Source: Curtobacterium sp. Leaf183 (GTDB lineage: Bacteria; Actinomycetota; Actinomycetes; Actinomycetales; Microbacteriaceae). From it: a DNA stretch of 64,000 nucleotides. The notes beneath the pieces were generated by a model, which was given only the letters and a program-made list of their open reading frames with translations, was not told the DNA's origin and made no database searches. The stretch covers positions 544,567 through 608,566 of the forward strand of contig NZ_LMPO01000008.1 of NCBI RefSeq assembly GCF_001424385.1, written 5' to 3'. The translations under genes and the position numbers were made by a program. Positions 26,058 through 36,052 of this stretch are shown here, one piece after another; within the stretch, counting starts at the first letter, position 1; the number at the start of each line of letters is the position of its first letter.

Positions 26058-26819
26058 TCAGAGCCCGGTGAACTCCACGAGTCGACGAAGCAGGTCCTGG
26101 CGCAGCGGCACCGACGACCACCCGTGATCGGCACCGTCGACCGGGACGAACGTCGCGCCCTCGAGGAGCTCGCCGTACCGACGGCCGTACTCGACCGGCA
26201 CGATCGTGTCGTCGGTGCCGTGCACGACCATCGCCGGACCGCGGTACCCCGCCGCGACGCCGTACACGTCGAGTCCCGCCTGCACCTCGTCGATGAACGC
26301 CGGCCCGAGTGCGGTGCCGCCGAAGTCGAACCAGCCGCGCTCGCGGACCGGGGCGATCGGCTGCCCCATGATCGCGTCGTGCACGGTGATGTCGTCGACC
26401 ACCACGCCCGCCGGCGACCACAGGGTCAGGGACCGGACGAGTTCGGGCACCCCGGCCGCGGCCATCGCCGACTCGACGGCACCCAGGCTGTGCGCCACGA
26501 CGTGCACCCGTCCGGCGTCGGCGGCGAGCTGCTCGATCATCGTGCTGACCTGGGCGACCTCGTCGCCGATCGTGACGTCGAGGAAGTCCCCGTCGCTCGC
26601 CCCGTGGCCGAGGCGGGAGTACGACCGCACCCCGACACCGCGATCGGCCAGGGTCCGGGCGGTCTGCACGAAGAGCTGGCGAGCACCGGTGTCCGAGTCA
26701 CCGAAGCCGTGGACGAGCAGGACCGCGGGCGAGCCCGGGCGGACGTGGCCGTACTCCCAGCCACGGATGACGTGTCCGCGGTGGTCGAGGGTGACCGGCG
26801 TCATCGGGGTGTCGGTCAC
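26058..26819 (-). CDS. Alpha/beta hydrolase coupled to phenolic acid decarboxylase
   Basis: A 253-residue alpha/beta-hydrolase. The oxyanion region is LLVHGFGD, the nucleophile elbow AHSLGAV, the Asp probably in HGTDDTIVP and the His in GADHGWSS. The GTG at 26819, with GGAG upstream, is 3 bp after the decarboxylase stop, so the genes are cotranscribed. Release of hydroxycinnamates from esters by a feruloyl-esterase-like enzyme before decarboxylation would make sense, but the specificity is not visible. Confidence 0.86.
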   Translation of the reverse strand: MTDTPMTPVTLDHRGHVIRGWEYGHVRPGSPAVLLVHGFGDSDTGARQLFVQTARTLADRGVGVRSYSRLGHGASDGDFLDVTIGDEVAQVSTMIEQLAADAGRVHVVAHSLGAVESAMAAAGVPELVRSLTLWSPAGVVVDDITVHDAIMGQPIAPVRERGWFDFGGTALGPAFIDEVQAGLDVYGVAAGYRGPAMVVHGTDDTIVPVEYGRRYGELLEGATFVPVDGADHGWSSVPLRQDLLRRLVEFTGL

Positions 26820-26821
26820 GG

Positions 26822-27349
26822 TCAGTTGCTCCGGTCGGCGAACCCGGCGGGCAGGTCGCCGGGCGCGGTGTCGATCACGGTCTCGTCGTCCTGGCCGACG
26901 TGCTCGAACAGCGTGATGTGCGCGAACTCCGGGACGACGTAGATCGGGTAGGTCGGGCCCTGGTCGCGGTACTCGCGCATCCGGTCGAGGTGGTCGTTCT
27001 GGAACAGCACGGTCTTGCTGCCGTCCTGCTCGACCCAGTGCGGGAAGAAGATCGTGCCGTGCAGCACCCGCTCGCCCGGGACGACGTTCACGACGACACT
27101 CGTGCCGGTCGGCTCGTTCCACGACACCTTGTAGACGCCCTCGGTCAGGACGACCAGGTCGACCTGCTGATCCTTGACCCAGCGGCCGCCGACCATGCCG
27201 GTGTGGATGCGGTAGTCGATCGTCGTGGCGTTCTTGACGTACATCTCGTACTGCCAGCCGTTGGCGTAGGTGTAGATGAACCGGTGTCCGACGATCCCGG
27301 AGAGGTCCTGGTCCGGGACGGGTGAATCAACGCTCGTGGTGATGGTCAT
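26822..27349 (-). CDS. padC: Phenolic acid decarboxylase
   Basis: A 175-residue enzyme with the full PAD family pattern: [48 protein letters not shown] and [16 protein letters not shown]. It decarboxylates ferulic, p-coumaric and caffeic acids to vinyl phenols in the cytoplasm, which detoxifies plant phenolics. It is divergent from a MarR-type regulator, a common arrangement for padC, and coupled to a hydrolase gene. Confidence 0.96.
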   Translation of the reverse strand: MTITTSVDSPVPDQDLSGIVGHRFIYTYANGWQYEMYVKNATTIDYRIHTGMVGGRWVKDQQVDLVVLTEGVYKVSWNEPTGTSVVVNVVPGERVLHGTIFFPHWVEQDGSKTVLFQNDHLDRMREYRDQGPTYPIYVVPEFAHITLFEHVGQDDETVIDTAPGDLPAGFADRSN

Positions 27350-27391
27350 GACTCGAGTTTGCTCCCGAACTACGTTTGTTGCAAGCGCTTT

Positions 27392-27408
27392 TCAGGGAGA
27401 TACCCTGA
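27392..27408. promoter_or_regulatory. Inverted repeat in the padC / MarR divergent region
   Basis: TCAGGG, AGATA, CCCTGA is a perfect inverted repeat just upstream of the MarR start, overlapping its Shine-Dalgarno. It is a candidate binding site for the MarR regulator; an RNA hairpin masking the ribosome binding site is an alternative. Confidence 0.5.
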
Positions 27409-27412
27409 GGAA

Positions 27413-28099
27413 GTGGACACCCCGAGAACCGAACCGGACCTGGCGTCCGTAGCGCGGCAGCTGAGCGCAGAGATCGGACCGTTCCGCCGCGCCCTGCTGA
27501 CCACCGCACGACGGACGGGCGCCCTGCCGGAGATCCCGGACGCCCAGATCGAGGTGCTCCGCCGTCTGGACGAGGACGGCTGGTCCAGCCCGACGCAGCT
27601 CGGTCGCGCCCTCGGTCTCGCCCGTTCGACGGTCAGCAACCTGGTCGCCGCGATGCAGCGCGACGGCCTGGTCGATCGCCGTCTGGCCACGGGCGACGGA
27701 CGGAGCACCGAGGTCGGGCTGACCGAGCTGGCCAGGGAACGTCTGTCGGTCTACGACGCCGCCGCTGAACGCGTCCTGGTGGCTGCGATGGGTGCCATGT
27801 CCACCGACGCACAGGCCGCGTTGGCCGCCGCTCTGCCGCGTTTCGCCGAGCTGCGGCGCGCCCTCGAGTCGCGGGGGCCGATGGACGACGGCGCCCCGGT
27901 CCTCCGGCCCGGCCCGGCCCGGCCCGGCCGACTGACCCGGCCGACTGACGCGGCCGAGCTCGCCGCGGGACCGAGGTTCAGATCTGCGGATGACGAATCC
28001 GGTTCCAGATTCCCGGGGATCGGCAACCAGATTCGTCATCGCGGCGATCGAGATGCGTCCCCTCCGGACGTGGCAGAGCGGCGGGTGACGGGCGGCTGA
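27413..28099 (+). CDS. MarR-family regulator, likely of padC, with abnormal C-terminal extension
   Basis: A 228-residue product. Residues of about 10-150 form a MarR winged helix (VLRRLDEDGWSSPTQLGRAL, LARSTVSNLVAAMQRDGLVDRRL, DGRSTEVGLTELARE). MarR proteins are usually 140-160 residues. The last 60 or so here are low-complexity Pro/Arg/Gly sequence starting at a GGCCC repeat and include an RNA hairpin, so they may be a frameshift product. The GTG at 27413 has CTGAGGA upstream. Divergence from padC implies repression relieved by phenolic acids. Confidence 0.82.
   Translation: MDTPRTEPDLASVARQLSAEIGPFRRALLTTARRTGALPEIPDAQIEVLRRLDEDGWSSPTQLGRALGLARSTVSNLVAAMQRDGLVDRRLATGDGRSTEVGLTELARERLSVYDAAAERVLVAAMGAMSTDAQAALAAALPRFAELRRALESRGPMDDGAPVLRPGPARPGRLTRPTDAAELAAGPRFRSADDESGSRFPGIGNQIRHRGDRDASPPDVAERRVTGG
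27906..27929. repeat. Pentanucleotide repeat (GGCCC)4.8 inside the MarR gene
   Basis: Four full GGCCC units plus GGCC occur at the point where conserved MarR sequence ends. The unit is not a multiple of three, and an alternative frame meets TGA codons within 10-20 bp, so a change of copy number would set where the protein ends. Confidence 0.8.
27989..28040. repeat. Inverted repeat in the tail of the MarR gene
   Basis: GATGACGAATC (27989-27999) is the exact complement of GATTCGTCATC (28030-28040), with a 30-nt loop. It lies in the unusual 3' extension, as expected if that region were originally intergenic. Confidence 0.7.
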
Positions 28100-28342
28100 G
28101 CGTCACCACCGAGGCGTCGACGGCCAGGACCGGCCACCGCCCGAGCGCGCCACACCAGACGTCCGACCTCGCCCGGGAACTTCGCCATGGCGACCGGGAC
28201 CCACCCCGATACTTCTGGCTCAGGTGCAGCTGAGTCCCGGAGTCCCCAGGCGACGTGACACTGCACCGCGCCCAGACATAGGATGTCTCACGCCCGCGAC
28301 ACCGCCGTCGCCGAGCTGCCGCGCAACCGATCGGAGCACGTC

Positions 28343-29887
28343 GTGCACGAACCGCTCACCCCGCTCGACCCGACCACCCTGCCCGAGCCCGTCGACGTGT
28401 CCGACAACACCGCGGCGCTCGCAGCGGTCGACGCCGTCGTCCGCTCGGGCCCGTACGACGCCACGTGGGAGTCCCTGCAGCAGTACCGTGCACCGCTCTG
28501 GTACCAGGACGCCAAGTTCGGGATCTTCATCCACTGGGGCGTCTTCTCGGTGCCGGCGTTCCGCAACGAGTGGTACTCCCGTGACATGTACCGCGCCGGG
28601 ACGCCCGAGTACGAGCACCACCGCGAGACCTACGGCAGCCAGCAGGACTTCGGCTACAAGGACTTCATCCCGTCCTTCACGATGGAGCACTTCGACGCAG
28701 CGGCCTGGGTGCGGGTGTTCCGCGAGGCCGGCGCACAGTTCGTCGTCCCTGTCGCCGAGCACCACGACGGCTTCACGATGTACGACACCGACCGCTCGCG
28801 GTGGAGTGCCGCGCAGCTCGGCCCGCAGCGCGACGTCTTCGGCGAGCTCCTCGTCGCCGCGGACGCCGCATGGATGGTCCGCGGGGCGTCGTCCCACCGC
28901 GCCGAGCACTGGTTCTTCATGAACGGCGGCACGAAGTTCGCCTCCGACGTGCTCGACGAGCGCTACAGCGACTTCTACGGGCCGGCGCAGCGCGAGGAGA
29001 CCGCTCCGAACGAGCGGTTCCTGGAGGACTGGCTGCTCCGGACGGTCGAGCTGATCGACAAGTACCGCCCGCAGGTGCTCTGGTTCGACTGGTGGATCGA
29101 GCAGCCCGCGTTCCAGCCCTATGTCCGCACCCTGGCGGCCTACTACTACAACCGTGCGGCCGAGTGGGGGCGCGAGGTGGTCATCAACTACAAGTGGGAG
29201 ACCTTCGCCCCCGGCAGCGCCGTCTACGACATCGAACGTGGTGCGATGGGCAGCACGCCAGAGGCCGTGTGGCAGAACGACACCGCGATCGCGAAGACCG
29301 CCTGGAGCTGGATCGAGGGCCACGACTACAAGACCGTGCGGGACCTGGTCGCGGAGCTCGTCGACGTCGTCGCGAAGAACGGCGTCCTGCTGCTCAACAC
29401 CGGCCCGAAGCCGGACGGCACGCTGCCCGAGGAGGAGGTCCGGATCCTGCGTGGCATCGGCACCTGGTTGGCGCGGAACGGCGAGGCGATCTACGGCACC
29501 CGCCCCTGGACGATCTCGGGCGAGGGCCCGACCACCCGTCCGGCCGGGTCGTTCGTCGATGCCGAGGCCATCGTCTACACCGCCGAGGACGTCCGCTTCA
29601 CGACACGACACGACGTCACCGGCGAGGCCGTCTACGCGACGCTGCTCGCCGATCCGGCCGACGGGGTGGCCCGCATCCGCGCGCTCGGCTCGGCCTCCGG
29701 ACTGCTCGGGCACGAGATCCGGTCGGTCGCCGTCCTGGGCCACGACGGCGACGTCGCGTGGGAGCAGCGTCCCGACGCCCTCGTGGTACAGCTCGACGGT
29801 GTCGACAGCGTCGACTCCGGACCCGTCGTCCGGGTCCGGCTCGCGCCGACGGTCACCCCGGAGCGGACGGACTTCCTGCACCAGTGA
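28343..29887 (+). CDS. Alpha-L-fucosidase (GH29)
   Basis: A family 29 glycosidase of about 514 residues. It has KFGIFIHWGVFSVPAF early, the EHHDGF motif, and the nucleophile in LWFDWWIE (Asp about 249 from this start). NTGPKPDGTLPEEE marks the end of the barrel, followed by a beta-sandwich domain. There is no signal peptide, so it acts inside the cell on imported fucosides. GTG at 28343 has GGAG six bases upstream; ATG at 28283 is an alternative without a good Shine-Dalgarno. It is monocistronic and ends at a bidirectional terminator. Confidence 0.92.
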   Translation: MHEPLTPLDPTTLPEPVDVSDNTAALAAVDAVVRSGPYDATWESLQQYRAPLWYQDAKFGIFIHWGVFSVPAFRNEWYSRDMYRAGTPEYEHHRETYGSQQDFGYKDFIPSFTMEHFDAAAWVRVFREAGAQFVVPVAEHHDGFTMYDTDRSRWSAAQLGPQRDVFGELLVAADAAWMVRGASSHRAEHWFFMNGGTKFASDVLDERYSDFYGPAQREETAPNERFLEDWLLRTVELIDKYRPQVLWFDWWIEQPAFQPYVRTLAAYYYNRAAEWGREVVINYKWETFAPGSAVYDIERGAMGSTPEAVWQNDTAIAKTAWSWIEGHDYKTVRDLVAELVDVVAKNGVLLLNTGPKPDGTLPEEEVRILRGIGTWLARNGEAIYGTRPWTISGEGPTTRPAGSFVDAEAIVYTAEDVRFTTRHDVTGEAVYATLLADPADGVARIRALGSASGLLGHEIRSVAVLGHDGDVAWEQRPDALVVQLDGVDSVDSGPVVRVRLAPTVTPERTDFLHQ

Positions 29888-29903
29888 CGCGATGGTGACG
29901 AAT

Positions 29904-29952
29904 GACGGACGGGAGGCCCGTGGCGGTGTCGCCACGGGCCTCCCGTTCCGTC
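29904..29952. terminator. Bidirectional terminator hairpin
   Basis: GACGGACGGGAGGCCCGTGG pairs with CCACGGGCCTCCCGTTCCGTC with a GTGT-centred loop and one bulge. It lies between the convergent fucosidase and oxidoreductase genes. Confidence 0.85.
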
Positions 29953-29964
29953 GTGTGGTTGCGG

Positions 29965-32270
29965 CTACCCGACGGTGGCCGGCACGCGCGTCGGCGTCAG
30001 GGTGACGGGGACCGCCTTGGACACGGGCGTGTTGCTGCCCTTCGCGGCACTGTCGAGCGGGACGAGCACGTTCGCCTCGGGGAAGTACGCGGCCGCGCAG
30101 CCGCGCGCACTCGGGTACTCGACGACGCGCCAGCCGTGCAGCACGCGCTCGACGTCGTCGTGCCACACCGTCGTGACGTCCACGAGCTGTCCGTCGGTCA
30201 GGCCCAGGTCGGCCAGGTCGAGCGGGTTGACGAACACGACGTGCCGGCCCTTCTTGATGCCGCGGTACCGGTCGTTCAGGCTGTAGATGGTGGTGTTGTA
30301 CTGGTCGTGCGAGCGCAGCGTCTGCAGCAGCAACGTGCCCTCGGGGCGCTCGACGTGCTCGAGCTCGTTGACCGTGATCATCGCCTTGCCGGTCGCGGTC
30401 TCGAACGTGCGCGAGTCGCGCGGGCCGTTCGGCAGGACGAAGCCCTCCTTGCTGCCGGCTCGACGCGAGTAGTCGTCGAAACCGGGGACGACGCGGCTGA
30501 TGTGGTCGCGGATGACGCCGTAGTCGGCCTGCATCGCCGACCAGTCGATCGGCACGCGGTCACCGAGGGTCGCGCGGGCGAGCTCGCAGACGATCGCGAC
30601 CTCGGACAGCAGCCCGGGTGCGACCGGCGGGACCTGGCCGTGGCTGCCGTGCACGGAGCAGACGGTGTCCTCGACCGAGACGAACTGCGGGCCGGACGCC
30701 TGGACGTCGATCTCGGTGCGGCCCATCGTCGGCAGGATGAGCGCCTCGTCACCGACGACGGCGTGGGAGCGGTTGAGCTTCGTCGACACCTGGACGGTCA
30801 TCTCGGTGCCGCGGAACGCCGCCTCGGCGAGCTGCGTGTCCGAGATGGCGGCGACGAGGTTGCCACCCATGCCCATCCAGAACTTGACCTCGCCGCGCTG
30901 CATCGCCGTGATGCCCTTGAGCGCGTCGACGCCGTGCTCGCGCGGGGGCTCGAAGTGGAACTCCTTCGCCAGGGCGTCGAGGAACGTGTCCGGCATCTGC
31001 TCCCAGATGCCCATCGTGCGGTCGCCCTGCACGTTGCTGTGCCCGCGGATCGGTGAGGCGCCGGCACCGGGACGGCCGATGTTCCCGCGCAGCAGCAGCA
31101 GGTTGATGATCTCCTTGATGGTGTCGACGGCCTTGGTGTGCTGGGTGATGCCCATCGCCCAAGTGATGATCGTCCGCTTCGACTTCAGGTAGCGGGCGGC
31201 GACCTCGTCGATCTCGTCGATCGTCAGGCCGGTCGCACGGACCACCTCGTCGTCGTCGACCCGCAGGGCGTGCTCGACGAAGTCCTCGTAGCCGCTCGTG
31301 TGCTCGGCGATGAAGGCGTGGTCGACGACGGTGCCCGGGGCGGCCTGCTCGGCGAGGATCACGCGCTTCGAGATCGCCTGCAGCAGGGCCATGTCGCCGC
31401 CGAGTCGGATCTGCAGGAACTGGTCGGCGATCTGGGTGCCGTGGCCGACGATGCCGCGGACCTTCTGCGGGTTCTTGTAGCGCCGGAGCCCGGCCTCGGG
31501 CAGCGGGTTCACGGCGACGATCTCGGCGCCGCCCTGCTTGGCGTCCTCGAGGGCCGTGAGCATGCGCGGGTGGTTCGTGCCCGGGTTCTGGCCCATCACG
31601 ATGATGAGCTCGGTCTCCTCGAAGTCGTCGTAGGCGATCGTGGACTTGCCGATCCCGACGACCTCGGCCATCGCCAGGCTGGTGGACTCGTGGCACATGT
31701 TCGAGCAGTCCGGCAGGTTGTTGGTGCCGAAGGCCCGGACGAACAGCTGGTAGACGAAGGCGGCCTCGTTCGAGGTGCGGCCCGAGGTGTAGAACGACGC
31801 CTCGTCGGGGCTGGCCAGGCCGTTCAGCTTCGCGCCGATGATCTCGAACGCACGCTGCCAGCTGACGGGCTCGTAGTGGTCCTTGCCGGCGGGCTTCCAC
31901 ACCGGTTCGGTCAGACGGCCCTGCATGCCGAGCCAGTACTCGGTCTTGTCGAGCAGGTCGGTGATCGAGTGCTCCGACCAGAAGGTCCGCGGCACGAGCA
32001 CCGGGTTGGCCTCCCACGTGACGGCCTTCGCGCCGTTCTCGCAGAACTCCGCGACCTTGCGGTGGTCGGGGTCCGGCCAGGCGCAGCTCATGCAGTCGAA
32101 GCCGCCCTTCTGGTTCAGGGAGGTCATGAGCTTGAGGGTCCGGGCCACGCCGAGCTGCTTGATCGCGGGGTCCATCGAGTGCAGGACCCCCGGCACGCCG
32201 GCTGCCCACTCCTTCGGCTCGCCGACGGTCATCTCGGCATCGGTCACGTCGTTGACGGGGGGCTGCTCGG

Positions 32271-32274
<4 letters not shown>
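29965..32274 (-). CDS. FdhF/YdeP-family molybdopterin oxidoreductase
   Basis: A 769-residue molybdopterin enzyme. The N-terminal part has [13 protein letters not shown] (a CxxC, about 58-70) but not the complete four-cysteine Fe-S motif of true formate dehydrogenases. [20 protein letters not shown] and [16 protein letters not shown] follow, the latter probably holding the Mo ligand Cys; cofactor-binding motifs such as [20 protein letters not shown] come later. Members act as formate dehydrogenase-like or acid-resistance enzymes. The ATG overlaps the fdhD stop, fitting dependence on FdhD. It ends the molybdenum operon. Confidence 0.93.
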
Positions 32275-33167
<893 letters not shown>

Positions 33168-33225
33168 GGGTCGGGTCTACCACCCCGGTGGGCGCGGACC
33201 AAGGGCCACGGTCAGCCGACGCGCA

Positions 33226-34410
33226 TCACGACCAGGGCAGCGGCAGCGTGGGCACGACGTCCCCGGCCGTCCCGCCGCCGGTCGGGACGACCATCAGCCC
33301 GTCCGCGTCCGCCAAGCCCCGGAGCATCGCGGAGGTCTGCCGGCTCGCCGGGACCGCCCGCGCGACGCCGTCCGGGTGGTCGTCACGGACGTACGCCAGC
33401 ACCAGGGAACCCGGTCGGTCGTTGGGCACGTCGACCGCCAGACGGACCGTCGACGTGCTCGCGGCCGGTCGACCGAGCATCCCCGCCACCAGCGGCGCAC
33501 CGAGCAGGACCATGCCGACCATCGCGGCCATCGGGTTGCCGGGCAGGCACAGGTACAGGGTGTCCTCGCGGCGCGCCAGCAGCATCGGGCGACCCGGGCG
33601 CACCTGGACCCGGTCGAGCAGCAGGTGGGCGCCGATCGCCTCGAGGGCACCGCGGACGTGGTCGGTCGACGAGCCGGCGGTCCCGCCCGTGGTGACGACG
33701 AGCCGTGCGGTGCTGTCGGCGAGCGCCGTCGTGGTGGCGTCGCGGTCGTCGGTGACGCGCAAGGACTCGACCGGGTCGGCGCCGAACGCGCGGAGGATCC
33801 CCGGCAGGGTGTGGGTGAAGACGTCGCGGACCTGTCCCGGGCGCGGGACGCCGGTACCGACGATCTCGTCGCCGAGCACCGCGACCCGGACGGTCGGGGC
33901 GACGGCGACGGACACGTGGTCGACGCCGGAAGCCGCCGCGAGCGCCGCCCGGGGTGGGGTCAGCACGGTGCCGGCGCGGAACAGCAGGTCGCCCAGCGCG
34001 ACCTCCTCGCCCGCGGGCCGGATGTGCCGCCGAGCCGCCGCGGCGTGCCGGACGAGCCGTCCGGCGTCGTCCACGTGGGCGTCCTCGGACCGCACCACGC
34101 TCGTCGTGCCCGGTGGGACCGGGGCACCGGTCGTGACGGGGCGGGCCTGACCGGACTCGAGGGTCTGCGTCGACGGGGCCGCGCCGGCGACGATCGCCGT
34201 GCCGAGCCTCCACGGCGGGTCGCCCGCGACGGCCCAGCCGTCCATGGCGGCACCGTCGTGTCCCGGGACGGCACCCGGCGCGCGCACGTCGGCCGCGAGC
34301 GTGCGGCCGAGCGCCGCCGCCAGGTCGACCGCGACGGGTGCCCCGGCGCACAGCGCACCCTGGCGGTGGGCCTCGTCGCGCGCCGCCGTCCAGGACAGGT
34401 CCGACGTCAC
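33226..34410 (-). CDS. moeA: Molybdopterin molybdenumtransferase MoeA
   Basis: A 394-residue MoeA-type protein. It shows the AMDGWAV motif (about 54-60), PVTTGAPVPPGTTSVVRSED, VLGDEIVG, TTGGTAGSSTDHV and CLPGNPMAAMV, all typical of molybdate insertion into adenylylated molybdopterin. GTG at 34410 overlaps the preceding small gene (GTGA). It is in one operon with mobA and fdhD/fdhF. Confidence 0.93.
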   Translation of the reverse strand: MTSDLSWTAARDEAHRQGALCAGAPVAVDLAAALGRTLAADVRAPGAVPGHDGAAMDGWAVAGDPPWRLGTAIVAGAAPSTQTLESGQARPVTTGAPVPPGTTSVVRSEDAHVDDAGRLVRHAAAARRHIRPAGEEVALGDLLFRAGTVLTPPRAALAAASGVDHVSVAVAPTVRVAVLGDEIVGTGVPRPGQVRDVFTHTLPGILRAFGADPVESLRVTDDRDATTTALADSTARLVVTTGGTAGSSTDHVRGALEAIGAHLLLDRVQVRPGRPMLLARREDTLYLCLPGNPMAAMVGMVLLGAPLVAGMLGRPAASTSTVRLAVDVPNDRPGSLVLAYVRDDHPDGVARAVPASRQTSAMLRGLADADGLMVVPTGGGTAGDVVPTLPLPWS

Positions 34411-34679
34411 CGGGCGGCGTCGCCGTCCGTGCCGCGTGCGAGCGCCCGCTCGGTCGCCAGGCGCGCGGTGTCGGCGATGTCCGCCGGCGCTCCCCCGCGC
34501 AGTCCGGCCGCGTAGCCGACCAGGAACGTGGTCAGGGGTGCGGCGGGCCGGGCCACCCCGTGCGCCGCGTCACGGGCCAGGTCGAGGACGACGTCGATGT
34601 CGAGGTGGAAGTCGTCGGGCAGTCCGAGCGCCTCGGCGAGCTCGGTCGTCCACGCCGTGAGGACGTCGTCGGTGGTCAT
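34407..34679 (-). CDS. DUF6457-type small protein of the molybdenum operon
   Basis: A 90-residue acidic, helical protein: LTAWTTELAEALGLPDDFHL at the start, then LDLARDAAHGVARPAAPLTT and FLVGYAAGLRGGAPADI. This pattern is known as DUF6457 and recurs beside molybdenum-cofactor genes in actinobacteria. The function is unknown. It lies 4 bp after mobA and overlaps moeA. Confidence 0.78.
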   Translation of the reverse strand: MTTDDVLTAWTTELAEALGLPDDFHLDIDVVLDLARDAAHGVARPAAPLTTFLVGYAAGLRGGAPADIADTARLATERALARGTDGDAAR

Positions 34680-34683
34680 GGGT

Positions 34684-35310
34684 TCAGTCAAGCAGCCGGG
34701 CGACGTCCTCGGCGCTGTCGATGTCCGCGCAGAGCACCGACGGCAGCGGGACCTCGACCAGGTCGAGCGCGGCCAGGAGTCGTCGCATCGACAGGTCCTC
34801 CAGGCCGCCCGACGCTTCGCGCAGCCGGTCGAGGGCATCGCCGAGCGCCTCCGTGCGGTAGAGCGCGAGCAGCGGTTGGCGTCGGCCGTCCTCGTCGACC
34901 GCGATGCACCCGTCGCGCGGCGCGGTCGCGCCGGCGCCGTCGAGTAGCAGGGCGGTGGCCCGCTCGGGGTGGACCAGGTCGCACGCCAGCACCAGCGTCC
35001 ACACCGAGCCCGTGGGCACGGCGGCGAGCCCGGCGGCCAGGGCGGCGACCGGGCCGGCGAAGGGCGGGTCCTCGCGGGTCCGGACGATCGTGTCCGGGCC
35101 GAGCCGGGCCTCCCGAGCGTCCCGGTCCGCGTCGGGACGCGCGCCGACCAGCACGACCTGCGCCGCTCCCGAGGCCGCGGCGAGCGCGTGGTCGAGCAGG
35201 GTGGCGCCGTCCGCGAGGAGCGCGGTCTTGTCGACGCCGCCGAGCCGGGAGGACCGTCCCCCGGCCAGCAGGACGGCGTCATGGGGCAGCGTGGTGGCGT
35301 CGTCGACCAT
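34684..35310 (-). CDS. mobA: Molybdenum cofactor guanylyltransferase-like protein (MobA)
   Basis: A 208-residue nucleotidyltransferase with the MobA signature LLAGGRSSRLGGVDKTAL (about 15-32), later VLACDLVHPE and RRQPLLALYR. It would attach GMP or CMP to the molybdenum cofactor; MobA is favoured since the partner enzyme is of the bis-MGD type. The ATG at 35310 starts the mobA-DUF6457-moeA-fdhD-fdhF operon. Confidence 0.9.
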   Translation of the reverse strand: MVDDATTLPHDAVLLAGGRSSRLGGVDKTALLADGATLLDHALAAASGAAQVVLVGARPDADRDAREARLGPDTIVRTREDPPFAGPVAALAAGLAAVPTGSVWTLVLACDLVHPERATALLLDGAGATAPRDGCIAVDEDGRRQPLLALYRTEALGDALDRLREASGGLEDLSMRRLLAALDLVEVPLPSVLCADIDSAEDVARLLD

Positions 35311-35373
35311 GGTCGGCACCCTACGCGGAGTCGCCTCCCCGCTTGCGGTCGGAGTCGGTTGGCCCGGTGACCG

Positions 35374-35406
35374 GGTCAGTTGACCTGCTTCTGTGTACAC
35401 TTGACC
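35374..35406. promoter_or_regulatory. Repeated half-sites upstream of the MNT/HEPN pair
   Basis: GGTCAGTTGACC (35374-35385) is an inverted repeat, followed by the palindrome GTGTACAC (35393-35400) and another TTGACC (35401-35406). It sits 36 bp before the nucleotidyltransferase start and could be the operator of the pair. Confidence 0.45.
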
Positions 35407-35441
35407 CGGATCCGTGGACAACATCGTGGATGGAGGCTCCC

Positions 35442-36032
35442 GTGCAACTGGCGTCACCGCTGACATCGCTCGTCGGAGCGTCGCAGGCAGCAGCGCTCCG
35501 CGTGCTTGCCCGCACGAACTCCGGCATGACCGGTCGCCAGGTGGCTCGCGTCGCCGACCTCGGCAACACCGGGATCAAACGCGCTCTGGACAAACTCGAA
35601 CACGCTGGTCTCGTCACCGTCGACCGTGGCGTGCACAGTTCGAGCTACCACGTGAACCAGGACCACGTGCTGTGGCCGGCCCTGCGTCTGGCACTCGACG
35701 CCCCGCAGCTGCTCGACCAGCGGATCCGGGACTTCGTCGAGCAGTCCGGCATCGACGTCGTCACTGTCGCGGTGTTCGGTTCCGTCGCACGAGGAGACGC
35801 GACGGAGGAATCCGACGTGGACCTGGTCGTCGTCTACCCCGGCGAGCCGGACGAGCACCTGTCCGTCGAACTCGGTGGCCACGTCGAGCGCTGGACGGGC
35901 AACGACTGCCAGGTGTTCGACGTCTCGCGGGCAGAGCTGTCGAGGATGGTCGCCGAGGCTGACCCGCTCATCGAGTCCTGGCGTCGTGACGCGCGCACGA
36001 TCGTGGGCACCGACCTGCGCGGCCTCATCTGA
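35442..36032 (+). CDS. HTH-nucleotidyltransferase (MNT) protein, putative antitoxin
   Basis: A 196-residue protein. Residues of about 1-75 form a winged HTH (MTGRQVARVADLGNTGIKRA, LDKLEHAGLVTVDRG). Residues of about 100-190 are a minimal nucleotidyltransferase with the catalytic motif FGSVARGDATEESDVDLVVV. MNT proteins paired with HEPN proteins act as antitoxins, some by adenylylating the toxin. The GTG at 35442 has GGAGG five bases upstream; ATG at 35430 is the alternative. A HEPN-like gene starts 20 bp downstream. Confidence 0.86.
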   Translation: MQLASPLTSLVGASQAAALRVLARTNSGMTGRQVARVADLGNTGIKRALDKLEHAGLVTVDRGVHSSSYHVNQDHVLWPALRLALDAPQLLDQRIRDFVEQSGIDVVTVAVFGSVARGDATEESDVDLVVVYPGEPDEHLSVELGGHVERWTGNDCQVFDVSRAELSRMVAEADPLIESWRRDARTIVGTDLRGLI

Positions 36033-36052
36033 TTGCCGCACGAACCAGAGCG

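Noticed and set aside
27900-28100. Possible small RNA gene at the end of the MarR gene
   Set aside because: Only one inverted repeat is visible, with no promoter or known RNA family.
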